DNA of 64,000 nt from Bradyrhizobium manausense (GCF_018129685.1 NZ_JAFCLG010000001.1:1178001-1242000); one strand, 5' to 3'; positions 9,234 through 17,506 are shown, numbered from the stretch's first letter. Made by a program: numbers and translations. Notes: generated from the letters alone by a model not told the origin.

Positions 9234-10130
9234 ATGGACGCGCCACTGGACGACGTTTTCATCGACGAGATCACCTTCCCGGCGACCGACGGGTATGCGC
9301 TGACCGGCACCCTGTTCCTGCCGCGCGGCGCCAAGCGCCATGCCGTCCTGATCAATTCGGCGACCGCCGTCACGCGCAAGATCTATCGCGGCTTCGCCTC
9401 CTATCTCGCGCATCGCGGCTGCGCAGTGCTGACCTATGATTATCGCGGCATTGGCGACTCCCGGCTGCCGGCGATGGTCGGCTACAACCGGCCCAAATCG
9501 CTGGTCGGCTTCAAGGCCTCGATGTCGGACTGGGCGGCGCAGGATGTGACCGCCGCGGTGCGCTGGATGCGCGAGCGCTACAACACACTTCCTCTCGCTT
9601 ATGTCGGCCACTCCTTCGGAGGCCAGGCGCTCGGGCTGATCGAGAACAACAGCGAAGTTTCGCGCGCGGCGTTCGTGGCCTCGCAGGCCGCGACCTGGCG
9701 GCTGATGACGTCGCCGGAAAAATATCGCGTGTTCGCCTTCATGAACCTGATTGGCGTGCCGCTGGTCCACGCGCTCGGCTACGCCCCGGGCTGGGCGGGC
9801 ATCGGCGAGGATTTGCCCAAGGGCGTGTTCCTGCAATGGGCCGAGTGGGTCTCGAGCCCGCGCTATCTGTTCGATTCAAAACTGCCGGCGCTGGAGAACT
9901 TTGCCAGGTTCAAGGGTGAGATGCGCGCGCTCTGCTTCTCCGACGATCCCTGGGCGACGCGGCCTGCGGTCGAGTTGCTCACGTCAGGCTTCACCGCGAT
10001 CAAGCCGGACGTGCTGACGGTGCGGCCGTCAGACGTCGGCGCCAAGACGATCGGCCATTTCGGCTTCTTCCGCCCTGAGCACCGCGACACGCTGTGGCGT
10101 GGCGTCGCGGAATGGATCCAGGGGGAGTGA
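9234..10130 (+). CDS. Alpha/beta hydrolase (serine hydrolase type)
   Basis: A 298-residue soluble hydrolase of unknown substrate. The nucleophile elbow GHSFGG is near residue 124, the oxyanion-side strand is AVLINSATAV near 40-50, and YDYRGIGDS near 69-77. The likely catalytic histidine is in IGHFGFF near the C terminus, and a candidate acid is in the CFSDDPW stretch. This pattern fits the COG4757-like alpha/beta hydrolase subgroup. It is divergent from aroG, with 181 bases between them. Confidence 0.83.
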   Translation: MDAPLDDVFIDEITFPATDGYALTGTLFLPRGAKRHAVLINSATAVTRKIYRGFASYLAHRGCAVLTYDYRGIGDSRLPAMVGYNRPKSLVGFKASMSDWAAQDVTAAVRWMRERYNTLPLAYVGHSFGGQALGLIENNSEVSRAAFVASQAATWRLMTSPEKYRVFAFMNLIGVPLVHALGYAPGWAGIGEDLPKGVFLQWAEWVSSPRYLFDSKLPALENFARFKGEMRALCFSDDPWATRPAVELLTSGFTAIKPDVLTVRPSDVGAKTIGHFGFFRPEHRDTLWRGVAEWIQGE

Positions 10131-10145
10131 CGATCACAGATCATT

Positions 10146-10163
10146 GAGGCGGATCGCCGCCTC
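10146..10163. terminator. Possible terminator hairpin after hydrolase gene
   Basis: GAGGCGG and CCGCCTC form a perfect 7-bp stem with an ATCG loop, 15 bases after the hydrolase stop. No clear T tract follows, so it is only a weak intrinsic terminator candidate. Confidence 0.45.
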
Positions 10164-10255
10164 GCCGTCACAATGAAACTGATGTCCACCCTGGCCGTTG
10201 CCAAGCGCCAGGCAACGTGCCGATCGCGTTTCTCGCATCGGACGATGAGGACATC

Positions 10256-11047
10256 ATGGAAGATCACGCCCGCAGCGCGCCCTTTGGCGAAAGCAAGGTG
10301 CCCGAAGTCACGCTCGGTTTCTGGATCATCAAGATCGCGGCCACAACGCTGGGCGAGACCGGCGGTGACACCGTCACGATGACGCTGAACTGGGGCTACC
10401 TCGCGGGCACATGCCTGTTCCTGGCGGCGATGATCGTCCTGGTCGCCGCGCAAATCCGTGCAAGCAAATTCCAGCCGGCGTTGTATTGGGCGACCATCGT
10501 GGCCTCGACGACGTTCGGCACGACGATGGCCGACTTCGCCGACCGCTCGCTCGGCATCGGCTACACGGGCGGCTCGACGCTGCTGCTCGCCTGCCTCGTG
10601 CTGGTGCTCGGCCTCTGGTATCGCGCGGAGGGAACAATCGCGGTCAACAGCGTCAGCACGCCCCGTGTCGAGGCGTTCTATTGGGGCGCGATCACCTTCT
10701 CGCAGACGCTGGGCACGGCGCTCGGCGACTGGATCGCCGACACCGGAGATATGGGCTATCGCGGCGGCGCGCTGATCTTCGCGGCAGGGCTGGCCGTGAT
10801 CGCGGCACTGTATTTCTGGACCCGCGTCTCACGCGTGACGCTGTTCTGGGCTGCGTTCATCCTGACCCGTCCGCTGGGCGCAACCGTCGGCGATTTTCTC
10901 GACAAGCCGCTCGATCACGGCGGGCTTGCGCTCAGCCGACCATTGGCCTCCGCCGTGATCGCGGCGTTCATGGTGGTGTGCCTGCTGCTCGTCCCGCAGC
11001 GCGCGGGACAGCATCCTGGCAGCCACGCGGCCGAGCTTAACGGATGA
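10256..11047 (+). CDS. COG4705-type membrane protein with fourfold internal repeat
   Basis: A 263-residue polytopic membrane protein of unknown transport or structural role. The start at 10256 has GATGAGG 5 bases upstream; the open frame continues 13 codons further but without signals. Four related motifs recur: TLGETGGD (31-38), TFGTTMAD (86-93), TLGTALGD (151-158) and PLGATVGD (206-213), the first three followed by GY-xGG-like turns. Spacings of 55, 65 and 55 residues indicate a duplicated duplicated unit. Conserved acidic residues inside membrane repeats suggest ion handling, which is inference. The end overlaps the convergent gene by 11 bases. Confidence 0.75.
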   Translation: MEDHARSAPFGESKVPEVTLGFWIIKIAATTLGETGGDTVTMTLNWGYLAGTCLFLAAMIVLVAAQIRASKFQPALYWATIVASTTFGTTMADFADRSLGIGYTGGSTLLLACLVLVLGLWYRAEGTIAVNSVSTPRVEAFYWGAITFSQTLGTALGDWIADTGDMGYRGGALIFAAGLAVIAALYFWTRVSRVTLFWAAFILTRPLGATVGDFLDKPLDHGGLALSRPLASAVIAAFMVVCLLLVPQRAGQHPGSHAAELNG

Positions 11048-11300
11048 ACGTCGTCAGCGACGAGTAGCGCTTGTTCGGCTTCGCCTCTGCCGGAGAGAAC
11101 TGCGCAAAGGCGTCGCTGACGCGGGCCGCGGGCGGTGTGTCGCCGGCGAAGCGGAATTCCTGCGGCTTCGGCGCGTAGAAGCTGGCGCTGTAATAGGAAT
11201 CGTCGAAGCGCGCCTCGCCGACCCCGAACAATGTGTCGCCGACGAACAGGAGCGCGTAGACTCCGACGACCGCGACGACGATCTCCTTGAGAACTGACAT
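11037..11300 (-). CDS. Small membrane-anchored hypothetical protein
   Basis: An 87-residue protein with one N-terminal hydrophobic segment (about residues 6-26) followed by a polar region rich in Tyr, Ser and Pro; probably a single-pass inner-membrane or secreted protein. I recognise no family. Its stop lies inside the convergent COG4705-type gene. The 166 bases between its start and the HTH gene contain nothing evident. Confidence 0.6.
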   Translation of the reverse strand: MSVLKEIVVAVVGVYALLFVGDTLFGVGEARFDDSYYSASFYAPKPQEFRFAGDTPPAARVSDAFAQFSPAEAKPNKRYSSLTTFIR

Positions 11301-11466
11301 GCTGATGCCCCAACCTTTTGCGGTGAGGATGCACGCCGGTTCCCAAGTCGAGGTTTAAAGCAATGCCCTTCTTGTGCGCAGGGTTTGCCGCTGCCGACCA
11401 AATTGCGGACAATTTTATCGATCTCCAAAAGGAGAGCCCGCCTGACCGCCGCAATCACAGCCGCTT

Positions 11467-12030
11467 CTACTCATCCTTGAGCGCGGCAATCACCTGCTCG
11501 CCCGGCGCGGTCAGGCGATAAGTGACGAGCGGACGGCTCGACGGCGGCTTGCGATCGATTTCGACGATATAGCCGCGCACCATCAGCGCTTCGAAGCTGC
11601 CATAGTAGCCGTGCATGCTGATCTGGTTCTGCTTGAGCAGCTTGAACTCGCGCAGCAGGCGGATCTCGTTGCCCGAGAGCAGCGAACGACGGACGCGCTG
11701 CACGAAGCTCGCGCGCTGCTCGAACCAGGCATGATCGGGCAGCTCGCGCGAGGACGGCACCGCGTCGCGTTCGCAGGGACGCGCATCGGCATCGTCTCGC
11801 GCCACGGCACGCGGCTGCATGCTGCTGCCGACCGCGTCCCTGGCTTCGTCGAGCAGCGCGATCGGCCAGCGCCGCTTGTTGTCGACCATCACCGGCGGCG
11901 GCACGACGTTGTCGCGCACCAGCTGTTCGAAGCGGCCTGCGGTCACGCCGACATAGGCGGCCGCGCGGCGGCGGTCGACGAGACGGGCATCCGGCCCGTG
12001 CTCCAGCTCGCGAGCGATCGTCTCGTTCAC
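11467..12030 (-). CDS. Helix-turn-helix DNA-binding protein
   Basis: A 187-residue putative regulator. Residues about 15-60 (LVDRRRAAAYVGVTAGRFEQ then PPPVMVDNKRRWPIALLDE) resemble the MerR/excisionase-like winged HTH used by small regulators. The C-terminal half has a second helical part (LLREFKLLKQNQIS) and a YRLTAPGEQ end like that of winged-helix proteins. GTG at 12030 is chosen: GGTGGGGGAT stands 7 bases before it, and the frame upstream (to 12165) has atypical composition and runs into a palindrome. It is divergent from the LysR gene, so the two probably share control. Confidence 0.65.
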   Translation of the reverse strand: MNETIARELEHGPDARLVDRRRAAAYVGVTAGRFEQLVRDNVVPPPVMVDNKRRWPIALLDEARDAVGSSMQPRAVARDDADARPCERDAVPSSRELPDHAWFEQRASFVQRVRRSLLSGNEIRLLREFKLLKQNQISMHGYYGSFEALMVRGYIVEIDRKPPSSRPLVTYRLTAPGEQVIAALKDE

Positions 12031-12148
12031 CCCAAAATCCCCCACCGCATCGTTGCGGGCGCGTCGCCGCGCGGGCCCGACAGGCCCGTCAGCACGTGAC
12101 ACTAGGGTGAAATCAGCGCTCTCAAAAGGCAGAGAATTTCGTACATGT

Positions 12149-12167
12149 TGATGCCGTTTCGGCATCA
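12149..12167. promoter_or_regulatory. Perfect palindrome, candidate LysR-type operator
   Basis: TGATGCCG-TTT-CGGCATCA is an 8-bp perfect inverted repeat in the 160-base gap between the divergent HTH and LysR genes, centred 33 bases before the LysR ATG. It contains the T-N11-A dyad (ATGCC-N5-GGCAT) expected of LysR-type sites. Confidence 0.55.
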
Positions 12168-12190
12168 GCTATAGTGGCGCCAGGGGTCCC

Positions 12191-13129
12191 ATGCGCTTTC
12201 ACTCGCCTTCCATCCAGTACTTCCACGCGGTCCGCCGCACCGGCTCGATCCGGGCCGCAGCGCGCCTCCTGAACGTCGCCTCGTCCGCGGTCAGCCGCCA
12301 AATTCTCAAGCTTGAACAAGAGGTTGGATCACCTTTGTTCGAACGGACCGCGCGCGGCCTGACCCTGACGACGGTCGGCGAGATGCTTGCCCGCCACGTC
12401 ATGAACGTGCTGCAGGACCTCGACCGCTTCCGCTCGGACGTGGCGTCCCTGTCCGGCGCATGGCACGGCACGGTCAGCATCGCCTGTATCGAGTCCCTCA
12501 CCGAGTCCGTGTTGCCGGATTTGATCGCCTCGCACCGCAGCCGGGCGCGGCGCGTCAGCTTCACCACCGAAGTGATGGGATCGTCCGACGTGCTCGAAGC
12601 CTTGCGTCGGGGCGAGGCCGACATCGGCATCGCCATCGCGCTCAGGCATCCGCCGGATCTGCGGCAGGTCGCATTGAAACGGTTTCGCCTCGGCGCGCTG
12701 GTCGCGCGCGAGCATCCGCTGGCGCGGCGCAAGACGGTCACGCTGGAGCAATGCCTCGCCTTTCCCGTCATCCACGCGCTGCCCGAGCTGTCGATCTACC
12801 ATCTGCTCCAGCCGCTGATCGCGCAGCTGTCCGAAACGCCGGAGCCTGCGATTCAGGCCAATTCGATCGACTTGATGCGGGAGCTGGCCGCGCGCGGTGT
12901 TGGCGTTGCGTTCCAGACCCAGCTCGGCATCAACAGGCTGTCGCGCGAGGGACAGATCGTGTTCCTGCCGCTCGACAACGCCGGCAGCCCGGTGTGGTCG
13001 GATCTCGGCATCTATGTCCGCGCCGAGCGCACCCTGCCCGCCCATACCGAATCGTTCCTCCAGGAACTGGTACGCGAGCTCGGCGAGCGCGAGCGGCGGG
13101 AGAACGCAGCCTATCCGCAGGTGGCGTGA
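12191..13129 (+). CDS. LysR family transcriptional regulator
   Basis: A 312-residue regulator. Residues 5-64 form the LysR winged HTH (SIQYFHAVRRTGSIRAAAR, then ASSAVSRQILKLE). The remainder is the two-lobed substrate-binding domain (WHGTVSIACIESL onward). Effector and targets are unknown. The palindrome at 12149-12167 suggests autoregulation and control of the divergent HTH gene. Its last 19 bases overlap the convergent UPF0114 gene. Confidence 0.9.
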   Translation: MRFHSPSIQYFHAVRRTGSIRAAARLLNVASSAVSRQILKLEQEVGSPLFERTARGLTLTTVGEMLARHVMNVLQDLDRFRSDVASLSGAWHGTVSIACIESLTESVLPDLIASHRSRARRVSFTTEVMGSSDVLEALRRGEADIGIAIALRHPPDLRQVALKRFRLGALVAREHPLARRKTVTLEQCLAFPVIHALPELSIYHLLQPLIAQLSETPEPAIQANSIDLMRELAARGVGVAFQTQLGINRLSREGQIVFLPLDNAGSPVWSDLGIYVRAERTLPAHTESFLQELVRELGERERRENAAYPQVA

Positions 13130-13704
13130 CCATTCTCCTTGCGATGACCATTGTCGCTGAGCCGGTCGACCCAGGCGATACCGATCGCGGAGAGGATGAA
13201 GGTCAGGTGGATCAGCACCTGCCACATCACACCGCTCTCGGTGAAATTGCTGCGCGTGGTGCCGAGATTGCCGGCCTCGATGAAGGTCCGAAGCAACGAG
13301 ATCGACGAGATGCCGACGATCGCCATCGCAAGCTTGATTTTGAGCACGCTGGCATTGACGTGGCTGAGCCATTCCGGCTCGTCCGGATGACCGCGCAAAT
13401 TGAGGCGCGAAACGAACGTCTCGTAGCCGCCGACGATCACCATCACCAGCAGGTTGGAGATCATGACGACGTCGATGAGGCCGAGCACGACCAGCATGAT
13501 CTGCTGCTCGCTGGCGTCGAAGGAGTGCGCGACCAGGTGCCAGAGCTCCTTGAGAAACAGCAGCACGTAGACCGCCTGCGCGACGATCAGACCGACATAG
13601 AGCGGCAATTGCAGCCAGCGCGAGCCGAAGATCAGCCGCGGAAACAGGCCGATCGGCGGCTGCTGGGTAAGGCGCGCTGAAGGTGCGTTGGGCTCAGACG
13701 ACAT
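13111..13704 (-). CDS. UPF0114/YqhA family membrane protein
   Basis: A 197-residue inner-membrane protein of unknown function with about four hydrophobic segments. The family sequence is recognisable in FGSRWLQLPLYVGL, LGLIDVVMISNLLVMVIVGGYE and the LNASVLKIKLA-like stretch after the central loop. It is the last gene of the leftward operon terB-like, membrane protein, terC-like, UPF0114, 42 bases after terC. The association with TerC suggests a shared membrane-stress or ion role, which is inference. Confidence 0.85.
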   Translation of the reverse strand: MSSEPNAPSARLTQQPPIGLFPRLIFGSRWLQLPLYVGLIVAQAVYVLLFLKELWHLVAHSFDASEQQIMLVVLGLIDVVMISNLLVMVIVGGYETFVSRLNLRGHPDEPEWLSHVNASVLKIKLAMAIVGISSISLLRTFIEAGNLGTTRSNFTESGVMWQVLIHLTFILSAIGIAWVDRLSDNGHRKENGHATCG

Positions 13705-13746
13705 CGGTCACTCCAGGAAGGCGAAGGCAGAAAACGAAGGCGGGAC

Positions 13747-14400
13747 TTAGAGACTTGCAATGACCGGCGCGAGCTCGAGCGAGCCGCGATAGATCATCGC
13801 GAAGGCGACGTAGAGGATGATGGCGAGACCGACATAGGCGATCCAGCGCTGCTTCTGCAGCACCCGTCCAAGCAGATCGGCGGCGGCGCCCATCAACGCG
13901 ACCGACAGCAACAGACCAAACGCCAGGATGTAGGGATGCTCGCGTGCGGCGCCCGCAACAGCGAGCACGTTGTCGAGCGACATCGAGACGTCGGCGGCGA
14001 CGATCTGCATCGCCGCCTGCCCGAAGGTTTTTCGCTGCACCCCAGCGCTGGCCGCGCCGCCGCCATGACGGGACGCAAGCTGACTGGACGCAAGCTGGCC
14101 GGAATGCACGGCCTGCTCGCGCAGCTCCCGCCACATCTTCCAGCATACCCACAGCAGCAAGACGCCACCCGCCAGCAGCAGCCCGATCACCTGGAGCAGC
14201 TGGGTCGCAACGCCGGCGAAGACGATGCGCAGGCCAGTGGCGGCAACGATGCCGAGGACGATGGCACGGCGGCGCTGCTCGGCCGGCAAACCCGCCGCGG
14301 CAAGCCCAATGACGACGGCATTGTCGCCGGCGAGCACGAGATCGATCAGAATCACCTGGAGCAGCGCAGTCAGCGCGTCGGAGGGGATGAATTCGGTCAT
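13747..14400 (-). CDS. TerC/YjbE-type integral membrane protein
   Basis: A 217-residue polytopic membrane protein of the TerC family, shorter YjbE-like branch; relatives act in metal ion export or in metalation of exoenzymes. The two family repeats are visible: LVLAGDNAVVIGLAA (about 21-35) and ADVSMSLDNVLAVAGAA (about 135-151), each holding the acidic-Asn pair thought to bind metal. A polar loop of about 30 residues separates the halves. It starts with a 4-base ATGA overlap with the preceding gene, so translation is coupled. Confidence 0.88.
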   Translation of the reverse strand: MTEFIPSDALTALLQVILIDLVLAGDNAVVIGLAAAGLPAEQRRRAIVLGIVAATGLRIVFAGVATQLLQVIGLLLAGGVLLLWVCWKMWRELREQAVHSGQLASSQLASRHGGGAASAGVQRKTFGQAAMQIVAADVSMSLDNVLAVAGAAREHPYILAFGLLLSVALMGAAADLLGRVLQKQRWIAYVGLAIILYVAFAMIYRGSLELAPVIASL

Positions 14401-14759
14401 GACTGGTTGTTATTCAGCGCGGATGGGTCCAGCCAATGCGGCTTGCGGTGCTCGATCCAATCGAAGACCTTTGAGCGCGACGCACGCAGCGCCGGCACGT
14501 CCTCGGCGAGCAGCGCGAGGCCGAGCGGCAGCATCCAGATGCCGAGCACCGGCAGGAAGGACAGCACGCCACCGACCACGAGCAGAGCACCCGAGGGAAT
14601 CCGCACCCAACGGCTGGATGGTTGCAGGAGATAATCGACGGTACGGCCGAGGCGCGGCGGCAGCCGATGGACGAGCGCGTCGAGTCGCGGGTCGCCGCCG
14701 GCCGGCTGGCCATTGGCGCCCTCGGCTCGCGTCTTTTGCTCGTCCGAAGCTGCGCTCAT
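14397..14759 (-). CDS. Small two-TM membrane protein in TerB-TerC operon
   Basis: A 120-residue protein with a polar N terminus and one long hydrophobic hairpin (about residues 50-90, SGALLVVGGVLSFLPVLGIW and MLPLGLALLAEDV), resembling PGPGW-type small transmembrane proteins. Both ends overlap neighbours by 4 bases (ATGA), so it is made together with the TerB-like and TerC-like proteins. The function is unknown; a role as membrane partner of TerC is inference. Confidence 0.75.
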   Translation of the reverse strand: MSAASDEQKTRAEGANGQPAGGDPRLDALVHRLPPRLGRTVDYLLQPSSRWVRIPSGALLVVGGVLSFLPVLGIWMLPLGLALLAEDVPALRASRSKVFDWIEHRKPHWLDPSALNNNQS

Positions 14760-15223
14760 GCTCCCGCCCCGGCGGCCGCGCTCACCGCGGCAGGCCCCAC
14801 CGGCTTCGCGCGCGGCAGCACCAGCGTCAGCAGGCGCAACAGCTTGATCGCCTGCAGCTCATGAGGATGCACGTCTTCGTCGGCGGCCGCGACGCGCTCC
14901 GACAGCTCGATGAGATGGGACGACAGCGGCAGGTCCGAAACCGGGCGCAGCGTCTCGATCACGACGTTGGCGAAGTCAGGCTCCTCAAGCCGTTCGGCGA
15001 GTTCGTCGAACATGGAGGACAATCGGTCGTCGCTGATGTGCGGCGCCAGTCCGCGCTCCCTGAGGAAGCGGATCACCTCGTCGCGCTCGACCGGCGATAC
15101 GCGGCGGTCGGCCACGGCGACCAACGCGCCTGATATCACCAGTGCTGCCGCGGCCTGCTCGTTGAAGCTGCGCGGCTCGGTGATCTCGAGTTCGATCGGG
15201 TTGGAATAGCTGGCGTCGGACAT
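14756..15223 (-). CDS. TerB-like tellurite-resistance family protein
   Basis: A 155-residue soluble helical protein. The sequence ALVISGALVAVADRRVSPVERDEVIRFL and the later AADEDVHPHELQAIKLLRLL are the two pseudo-repeats of the TerB fold, each with the acidic loop that binds metal in TerB relatives. ATG at 15223 has GGGAG 5 bases upstream; the open frame extends much further but has no coding character. It opens the four-gene operon. TerB-TerC pairs are known as a recurring module in metal or envelope stress, usually with TerD, which is absent here. Confidence 0.8.
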   Translation of the reverse strand: MSDASYSNPIELEITEPRSFNEQAAAALVISGALVAVADRRVSPVERDEVIRFLRERGLAPHISDDRLSSMFDELAERLEEPDFANVVIETLRPVSDLPLSSHLIELSERVAAADEDVHPHELQAIKLLRLLTLVLPRAKPVGPAAVSAAAGAGA

Positions 15224-15534
15224 CGTCACTCCCTTATTTTGCGAAATGGCCGCACGGAGCTTGCGATGGGGACGATGGTGTCGGAGGGAACTCGAGAAGG
15301 CCCGACGATCGGCCGATCCATCGCATTCGCGCGGGACAGGTGATCCGACATCGCGAGGTTTGCTGAGATGCTCAGCGTCCTCGCCAGAGGGGCCCGGATT
15401 CTTGTTCTCTCCAGAGATAAAGGTGGGCGAGCCGGAATCAAGGCGAGACGACTGCGACCCGCCGCCGCAGAGCAGTTCCATGTCGCCATGTTTGATCAAG
15501 CCGCACTGCGGGCTTGAGCCCCACGACATCAACA
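15224..15534. other. Intergenic region upstream of the TerB-like operon
   Basis: No gene with coding character is seen. The stretch holds the leader and presumably the promoter of the leftward TerB operon. I found no recognisable operator; the adjacent repeat at 15535-15614 and 195 further bases complete the gap to paiB. Confidence 0.5.
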
Positions 15535-15614
15535 CGTCATTGCGAGCGCAGCGAAGCAATCCGGAATCCCTCCGCGGCGAGACTCTGGGTGGCTTCGCTG
15601 CACTCGCGATGACG
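15535..15614. repeat. Palindromic intergenic repeat, GCGAGCGCAGCGAAGC type
   Basis: The 23-bp arm at 15535-15557 pairs with 15592-15614 with two mismatches. A second copy of the same family lies at 44597-44672. The arm sequence TGCGAGCGCAGCGAAGCAA is typical of a dispersed element in alphaproteobacterial intergenic DNA. Confidence 0.82.
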
Positions 15615-15809
15615 GGGCGTGTTGCTCTATCCTAGCGTTCCACGAGATGGGCGCGGCGGCAATGGGTCGAACCGATCACCGAAATGCGTGGCGCGCTCGA
15701 CCGTCACAATCGCCTATGAGCAACTCGCCGCCTGACAAAATCATTGAAAACCGGTCGTTTATATCAAACCGGATTCCGGCTAACTCCGGTGGCTGAACGG
15801 AGACACGCC

Positions 15810-16439
15810 ATGTATATCCCGCCGGCCTTCATAGACGACGACATCGAGAGCATCCGCGCAACCATTCGCGCCGCCGGCCTCGCGAGCCTCGTCACGGCCA
15901 CCACTGAGGGCCCGGTCGCAACCCCATTGCCGCTCTTCCTCGACGAGAGCGAAGGCGAGCATGGCGTGCTGTACGGGCATGTGGCGAAGGCCAACCCGCA
16001 ATGGCAGCTGCCGCCGATCGGCGATGCGCTCGCGATTTTCTCAGGTCCCGACGCCTATGTCACGCCATCCTGGTATGCGACCAAGCGCGAGACGGAGAAG
16101 GTCGTCCCGACCTGGAATTACGTCGCCGTGCATGCCTACGGCCCGGTGGATTTCTTCCAGGAGCCGGAGCGCCTGCTCGACGTCGTCACGCGGCTGACCA
16201 GGAAGCACGAAGGATCGCGCGCAAAGCCCTGGGCCGTCAGCGACGCGCCGGCAGACTTCATCGCCGCGCAGCTGCGCGGGATCGTCGGCGTGCGCATTCC
16301 CGTGGCGCGGTTCGAAGGCAAGCGCAAGATGAGCCAGAACCGTCCCGAGGCCGATCGACTCGGCGTCGCGGCTGGGCTTGCGGCGAGCGAGAACCACGCT
16401 GATCGCGAGGTCGCGCCGCTAATCCCGCTGCCGACCTGA
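15810..16439 (+). CDS. paiB: PaiB-type FMN-binding protein
   Basis: A 209-residue member of the PaiB family (FMN-binding split barrel); Bacillus PaiB was described as a negative regulator of sporulation and protease genes, and most relatives probably act as flavoproteins. The start MYIPPAF is the usual N terminus, with GGAG 7 bases before ATG 15810. The signature VTPSWYATK is followed by VPTWNYVAVHAYG and the end carries KMSQNR. The gap upstream (15615-15809) is AT-richer near 15740-15780 and may hold its promoter. Confidence 0.88.
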   Translation: MYIPPAFIDDDIESIRATIRAAGLASLVTATTEGPVATPLPLFLDESEGEHGVLYGHVAKANPQWQLPPIGDALAIFSGPDAYVTPSWYATKRETEKVVPTWNYVAVHAYGPVDFFQEPERLLDVVTRLTRKHEGSRAKPWAVSDAPADFIAAQLRGIVGVRIPVARFEGKRKMSQNRPEADRLGVAAGLAASENHADREVAPLIPLPT

Positions 16440-16440
16440 A

Positions 16441-16913
16441 TCAGCCTGCGCAGGAATGCGCGGTGACACGCTCGCCTCTGACGACCGCGTCGACCAGCTT
16501 CCGCGCGAGGCCGTCGAAATCCGAAGGTGCAAGGAAGCCGAGAGCAAAGGCTTCCTGCGTCAGGCGCTCGATCCGCTTGTCTTCTCCGGTCGACCACTGC
16601 TTGGCGATGTAGTCTGCGCCAGGCTTCCCGAACGTTTCAGGGTAGCGTTCCATGTCGTTCTGGCGACGGTAATAATAGGCGTCGATGTTGCTGACGAATT
16701 GCTTTCTCCCCTCGCCCGCGCAACGCGATCCGTAGGGGCGCTCGAACGCCAGGGCAGCCTCACGACGCTGGCTTGCGCGTCCTTCGACAAAGATCGCTTC
16801 GTTGGAGCCATAGCCCGGGCCATCGGCTGCTGAGCCGCCTTCTGCGGAGCGAATGCCCATGCGCCGACTTGCCAGATGACCAGGGCCCAGACGATGAACC
16901 AGAGGCGGTTCAT
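16441..16913 (-). pseudogene. Frameshifted secreted/membrane protein, paralogue of upstream gene
   Basis: The ATG at 16913 overlaps the stop of the upstream gene (ATGA) and begins a good membrane anchor, MNRLWFIVWALVIWQVGAWA. Downstream, coding character (third-position G/C, sensible protein) passes from this frame to another between about 16860 and 16735; the second frame runs to the stop at 16441 with IDAYYYRRQNDMERYPETFG and a cysteine near the end. One lost base (or two gained) in that interval would explain it. The C-terminal part aligns by eye with the upstream 198-residue protein. Alternatives are a sequencing error, or an independent ORF from ATG 16860. Confidence 0.5.
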
Positions 16914-17506
16914 CTGGCGTTCGCGCTCGCGCGCTGCCGCGGCAGACACACCGCGGACGGCTCGAACCACAGGCCCGGACCGGTGAATGCGAGGACGGTT
17001 TCGCGGATATCTTCCGGGAAGTCTTCCTTGACGATGCCCTTTTGCTCGAACGCTTCGGCCAGCTGCTCCTTTACGCGAACGTCCAGCGGCGTCGAATACG
17101 CCGCGTTTGCCTGATCGCGCTTCTGCTCGCTGCAGAACATCCCCATGGCGGGATTTGGACAGTCGTAGATCTTCGCCCAGCCACGCGCATAAGCCGCCGT
17201 AGCGGCGATCAGGTTCGCCTTCATGGTCTTGTCGCAGGGCGACATCGCGTAGGCCGTGCCTGCCTGCAGCGCATCCATTCGCAGCGCGTCAAGCTTCGGG
17301 TCCTTGTCGCTCTGCAGCGTATGCTCAGCTTCCCACGCCTTGCGCTCGTAGGCCTTGGAGCTCTCATCGCCAAACGAGGTCGAAAGCGTCGGCCTCAATG
17401 GGGCAACCAGCGAAGGGGTCGTCGTGGGAAATCCTCGCATCGCCCAGAATACGCCGACGAACGTGGTGACGAACGCCATGCAGGTCAGAACAATAAAGCG
17501 GAGCAT
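16910..17506 (-). CDS. Signal-anchored hypothetical protein
   Basis: A 198-residue protein opening with a hydrophobic anchor or signal (MLRFIVLTCMAFVTTFVGVFW) and otherwise soluble and alpha-helical, with four cysteines. I do not recognise the family. Its C-terminal half (AAYARGW, YSTPLDVRVKEQLAEAF, then KEDF and a Cys-containing end) resembles the downstream frameshifted gene (IDAYYYRRQ, WSTGEDKRIERLTQEAF, PSDF, HSC), so they are probably tandem duplicates. ATG 17506 is used; GTG 17515 is possible. No Shine-Dalgarno is obvious. Confidence 0.65.
   Translation of the reverse strand: MLRFIVLTCMAFVTTFVGVFWAMRGFPTTTPSLVAPLRPTLSTSFGDESSKAYERKAWEAEHTLQSDKDPKLDALRMDALQAGTAYAMSPCDKTMKANLIAATAAYARGWAKIYDCPNPAMGMFCSEQKRDQANAAYSTPLDVRVKEQLAEAFEQKGIVKEDFPEDIRETVLAFTGPGLWFEPSAVCLPRQRASANAR

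Noticed and set aside
12031..12165. 45-residue N-terminal extension of the HTH gene
   Set aside because: The extension would begin inside the LysR palindrome and has poor coding character; the GTG at 12030 has a better ribosome site.
16441..16860. Independent gene from ATG 16860 as the only product
   Set aside because: It lacks a Shine-Dalgarno and would leave the well-formed coupled start MNRLWFIVW at 16913 unexplained; a frameshift is the simpler reading, though not proven.
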